This document shows positions 62,483-64,000 of a DNA stretch of 64,000 nt, one piece after another. Origin of the DNA: Streptosporangiales bacterium (GTDB taxonomy: Bacteria > Actinomycetota > Actinomycetes > Streptosporangiales > WHST01); the NCBI GenBank assembly GCA_009379825.1, contig WHTA01000002.1:124001-188000 (forward strand), written 5' to 3'. The stretch's first letter is position 1. Each line of letters begins with the position of its first letter. The notes beneath the pieces were generated by a model. It made no database searches. It saw nothing but the letters and a program-made list of their open reading frames with translations, and was not told where the DNA came from. A program made the position numbers and the translations under genes.

Positions 62483-63055
62483 ATCAGCACTGACTTCCGA
62501 GTGAACGACCGCATCCGCGTCCCTGAGGTGCGCTTGGTCGGTCCCAACGGGGAGCAGGTAGGGATCGTCCGCATCGAAGACGCGTTGCGACTCGCTCAGG
62601 AGGCCGACCTCGACCTCGTCGAGGTTGCGCCGACCGCGCGCCCGCCCGTGGCCAAGCTCATGGACTTCGGCAAGTTCAAGTACGAGTCCGCGATCAAGGC
62701 CAGGGAAGCGAAGAAGAACCAGGCGCAGACGGTGATCAAGGAGATCAAGCTGCGCCCGAAGATCGACCCGCACGACTACAGCACCAAGAAGGGCCACGTC
62801 GAGCGGTTCCTGAAGCAAGGCGACAAGGTCAAGGTCACGATCATGTTCCGTGGCCGCGAGCAGTCCAGGCCGGAACTCGGCGCGCGGCTGTTGAAGCGGC
62901 TGTCCGACGACATCGACGAGCACGGCTACGTGGAGTCGGCGCCGAAGCAGGACGGCAGGAACATGATCATGGTGGTCGCGCCGCACAAGCGGCGGGCCGA
63001 GCCGGCGCAGAGGAAGGCTGAGCAAGCCAGCGACGCCGACGTGGCCGAGGTCTGA
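62483..63055 (+). CDS. infC: Translation initiation factor IF-3, probable AUC start
   Basis: Binds the 30S subunit and proofreads start codons. The 190-residue product has the N-terminal [20 protein letters not shown], the linker [20 protein letters not shown] and the C-terminal [16 protein letters not shown]. The start is taken as ATC at 62483: it begins the conserved segment and lies four bases from AGGAGG (62473-62478), while GTG at 62501 would be 22 bases away. An AUU or AUC start allows IF-3 to repress itself, as known in E. coli. Confidence 0.93.
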   Translation: MSTDFRVNDRIRVPEVRLVGPNGEQVGIVRIEDALRLAQEADLDLVEVAPTARPPVAKLMDFGKFKYESAIKAREAKKNQAQTVIKEIKLRPKIDPHDYSTKKGHVERFLKQGDKVKVTIMFRGREQSRPELGARLLKRLSDDIDEHGYVESAPKQDGRNMIMVVAPHKRRAEPAQRKAEQASDADVAEV

Positions 63056-63125
63056 CGCAGAGAACACCCAGCCGTCGGCTACGCGGCCGGTCCTGGGACG
63101 TAGGTGGAGGAGGACAGGGCCGAGT

Positions 63126-63323
63126 ATGCCCAAGAACAAGACGCACAGTGGTGCCAAGAAGCGGTTCAAGCTGACCGGCACAGGCAAGGTCGTCAGGCAG
63201 CAGGCGAACCGGCGTCACTACCTCGAGCACAAGCCGAGCACGCTGACCCGGCGGCTGGCGGCGAACGTGCAGGCGAGCAAGGCGGATGCGCGGAACATCA
63301 AGCGCCTGCTCGGTAAGAAGTAA
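63126..63323 (+). CDS. rpmI: Ribosomal protein L35
   Basis: 65-residue basic 50S protein, [20 protein letters not shown] at the start and NIKRLLGKK at the end. ATG at 63126 with GGAGGAGG upstream. Middle gene of the infC-rpmI-rplT operon. Confidence 0.97.
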   Translation: MPKNKTHSGAKKRFKLTGTGKVVRQQANRRHYLEHKPSTLTRRLAANVQASKADARNIKRLLGKK

Positions 63324-63382
63324 GCGTCGGCGGCAACAGATCCGATGCGTTCGCATCGGCTCGATAACGGAGGAGTACACAC

Positions 63383-63757
63383 GTGGCACGCGTGAAGCGG
63401 GCGGTCAACGCCCACAAGAAGCGCCGGGAGATCCTCGGGGCGGCCGAGGGGTACCGGGGCCAGCGGTCCCGCCTGTACCGCAAGGCCAAGGAGCAGGTCC
63501 TCCACTCGATGGTGTACCAGCACCGCGACAGGCGCGCTCGCAAGGGCGAGTTCCGCCGGCTGTGGATCCAGCGCATCAACGCCGCCGCACGCAGCAACGG
63601 CATGACGTACAACCGGTTCGTCCAGGGCCTGCGCCTGGCCGGCGTCGAGGTCGACCGGCGGATGCTGGCCGAGCTGGCCGTCAGCGAGCCGAAGGCGTTC
63701 GCCGCCCTCGTCGACGTCGCGAAGAAGGCTCAGCCGAGCGGTAGCGCGGCGAGCTGA
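63383..63757 (+). CDS. rplT: Ribosomal protein L20
   Basis: 50S assembly protein of 124 residues, with a basic N-terminal helix ([17 protein letters not shown]) and the conserved [22 protein letters not shown] at 63383 has GGAGGAG ahead. In some bacteria L20 represses this operon through the leader; whether the leader here binds L20 is unknown. Confidence 0.97.
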   Translation: MARVKRAVNAHKKRREILGAAEGYRGQRSRLYRKAKEQVLHSMVYQHRDRRARKGEFRRLWIQRINAAARSNGMTYNRFVQGLRLAGVEVDRRMLAELAVSEPKAFAALVDVAKKAQPSGSAAS

Positions 63758-63763
63758 CCCGCC

Positions 63764-64000
63764 GTGTCGGCCGGTCTGCTCGACGAGCGTTCCGCGCGAG
63801 TCAAAGCGGCGAAGCGACTACACCGCCGCGCCTTCAGAACGAAGGCGCGGCGGTTTCTCGTGGAGGGGCCGCAGGCGGTGCGCGAGGTGCTCGCGCTCCC
63901 CACCGTCGACGGCGTCGAGCTGTTCGCCACCGGCCAGGCCGTCGAGCGGCACCAGGAGCTGCTCGACCGGGCGCGCGCGGCCGCGGTGGAGGTGCACCTG
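63764..64000 (+). CDS. TrmH/SpoU-family RNA 2'-O-methyltransferase (partial, N-terminus)
   Basis: Open to the window edge; 79 codons visible from GTG at 63764. The N-terminal segment RVKAAKRLHRRAFRTKARRF followed by LVEGPQAVREVL is the substrate-binding region of TsnR-like 23S rRNA methyltransferases, which usually follow rplT in actinobacteria. The SAM-binding knot lies outside the window. The start lies six bases after the rplT stop. Confidence 0.85.
   Translation, partial: MSAGLLDERSARVKAAKRLHRRAFRTKARRFLVEGPQAVREVLALPTVDGVELFATGQAVERHQELLDRARAAAVEVHL
63823..63856 (+). terminator. Perfect 13-bp hairpin inside the start of the next gene
   Basis: CCGCCGCGCCTTC and its exact complement GAAGGCGCGGCGG are separated by AGAAC and followed by TTTCTCG. 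It lies 66 bases after rplT but 20 codons into the following rRNA methyltransferase gene, so it would terminate the ribosomal operon while also being coding. Confidence 0.55.

Noticed and set aside
62501-62503. GTG at 62501 as the infC start
   Set aside because: Too far from the AGGAGG and would cut off the conserved ISTDFR segment; ATC at 62483 fits better.

Overview
The window is a 64 kb stretch of a very GC-rich Actinomycetota chromosome. Evidence for the lineage: strong G/C third-position bias, many GTG starts, GGAGG-type ribosome binding sites, and typically actinobacterial genes (BldD, the actinobacterial integration host factor MihF, HemQ, DUF3000, a helicase-less PriA, an F420-type oxidoreductase). 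The gene order from aroC to hisG follows the Streptomyces-type core arrangement. I cannot place it below phylum/class level. No prophage, insertion sequence, CRISPR array, rRNA or tRNA is visible. It is a housekeeping region with small accessory patches.

Layout. 1-7068: permease tail, RNA methyltransferase, small membrane protein, aconitase, DXP synthase. 7076-8238: a decayed methyltransferase/MerR pair with several frame lesions. 8209-11531: a fadA-fadB beta-oxidation operon (minus strand) behind a palindromic operator. 11640-20456: RNase D, a glutamine amidotransferase, DUF3000, a zinc-ribbon protein, and the haem genes hemE, hemG and hemQ (coproporphyrin-type route) around an aminotransferase and a DUF4349 lipoprotein; a 289-bp duplication/repeat array lies between hemE and the aminotransferase. 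20440-22245: secreted nuclease. 22410-29382: shikimate genes aroC-aroK-aroB-aroQ, a frame-broken membrane-protein gene, pepP, efp, nusB, then convergent bldD. 29631-40058: the pyrimidine operon pyrR-pyrB-pyrC-(membrane protein)-carA-carB-pyrK-pyrD-pyrF, tightly overlapped and preceded by a PyrR-binding RNA loop next to the Shine-Dalgarno. 40099-41888: F420-type oxidoreductase and a membrane-anchored kelch protein. 42251-51938: mihF, gmk, rpoZ, coaBC, metK, priA, def, fmt, rsmB, rpe. 51935-57160: a receiver/degenerate-GGDEF protein, an FMN riboswitch, ribE, a PnuC-type transporter, ribBA, ribH, hisG. 57167-62145: kinase, DUF3516 helicase and epimerase on the minus strand, then an aquaporin-type channel. 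62190-64000: infC (apparent AUC start, attenuator in its leader), rpmI, rplT and the start of an rRNA methyltransferase gene.

How it works together: the pyrimidine, shikimate, riboflavin and haem blocks are full or nearly full biosynthetic units with local RNA or protein control (PyrR loop, FMN riboswitch, infC attenuator, BldD autoregulation). BldD is a c-di-GMP-responsive repressor, and the same window holds a degenerate GGDEF protein.

Most unusual: (i) three operon joints carry a short open frame whose start and stop both sit in stop/start overlaps with the neighbours (pyrC/32582, pyrD/pyrF, fmt/rsmB); the pyrD/pyrF one looks like a MIRU-type repeat insertion; (ii) the hemE 3' end was copied 289 bp downstream with degenerate repeats between the copies; (iii) frame lesions cluster in accessory genes while all core genes are intact.
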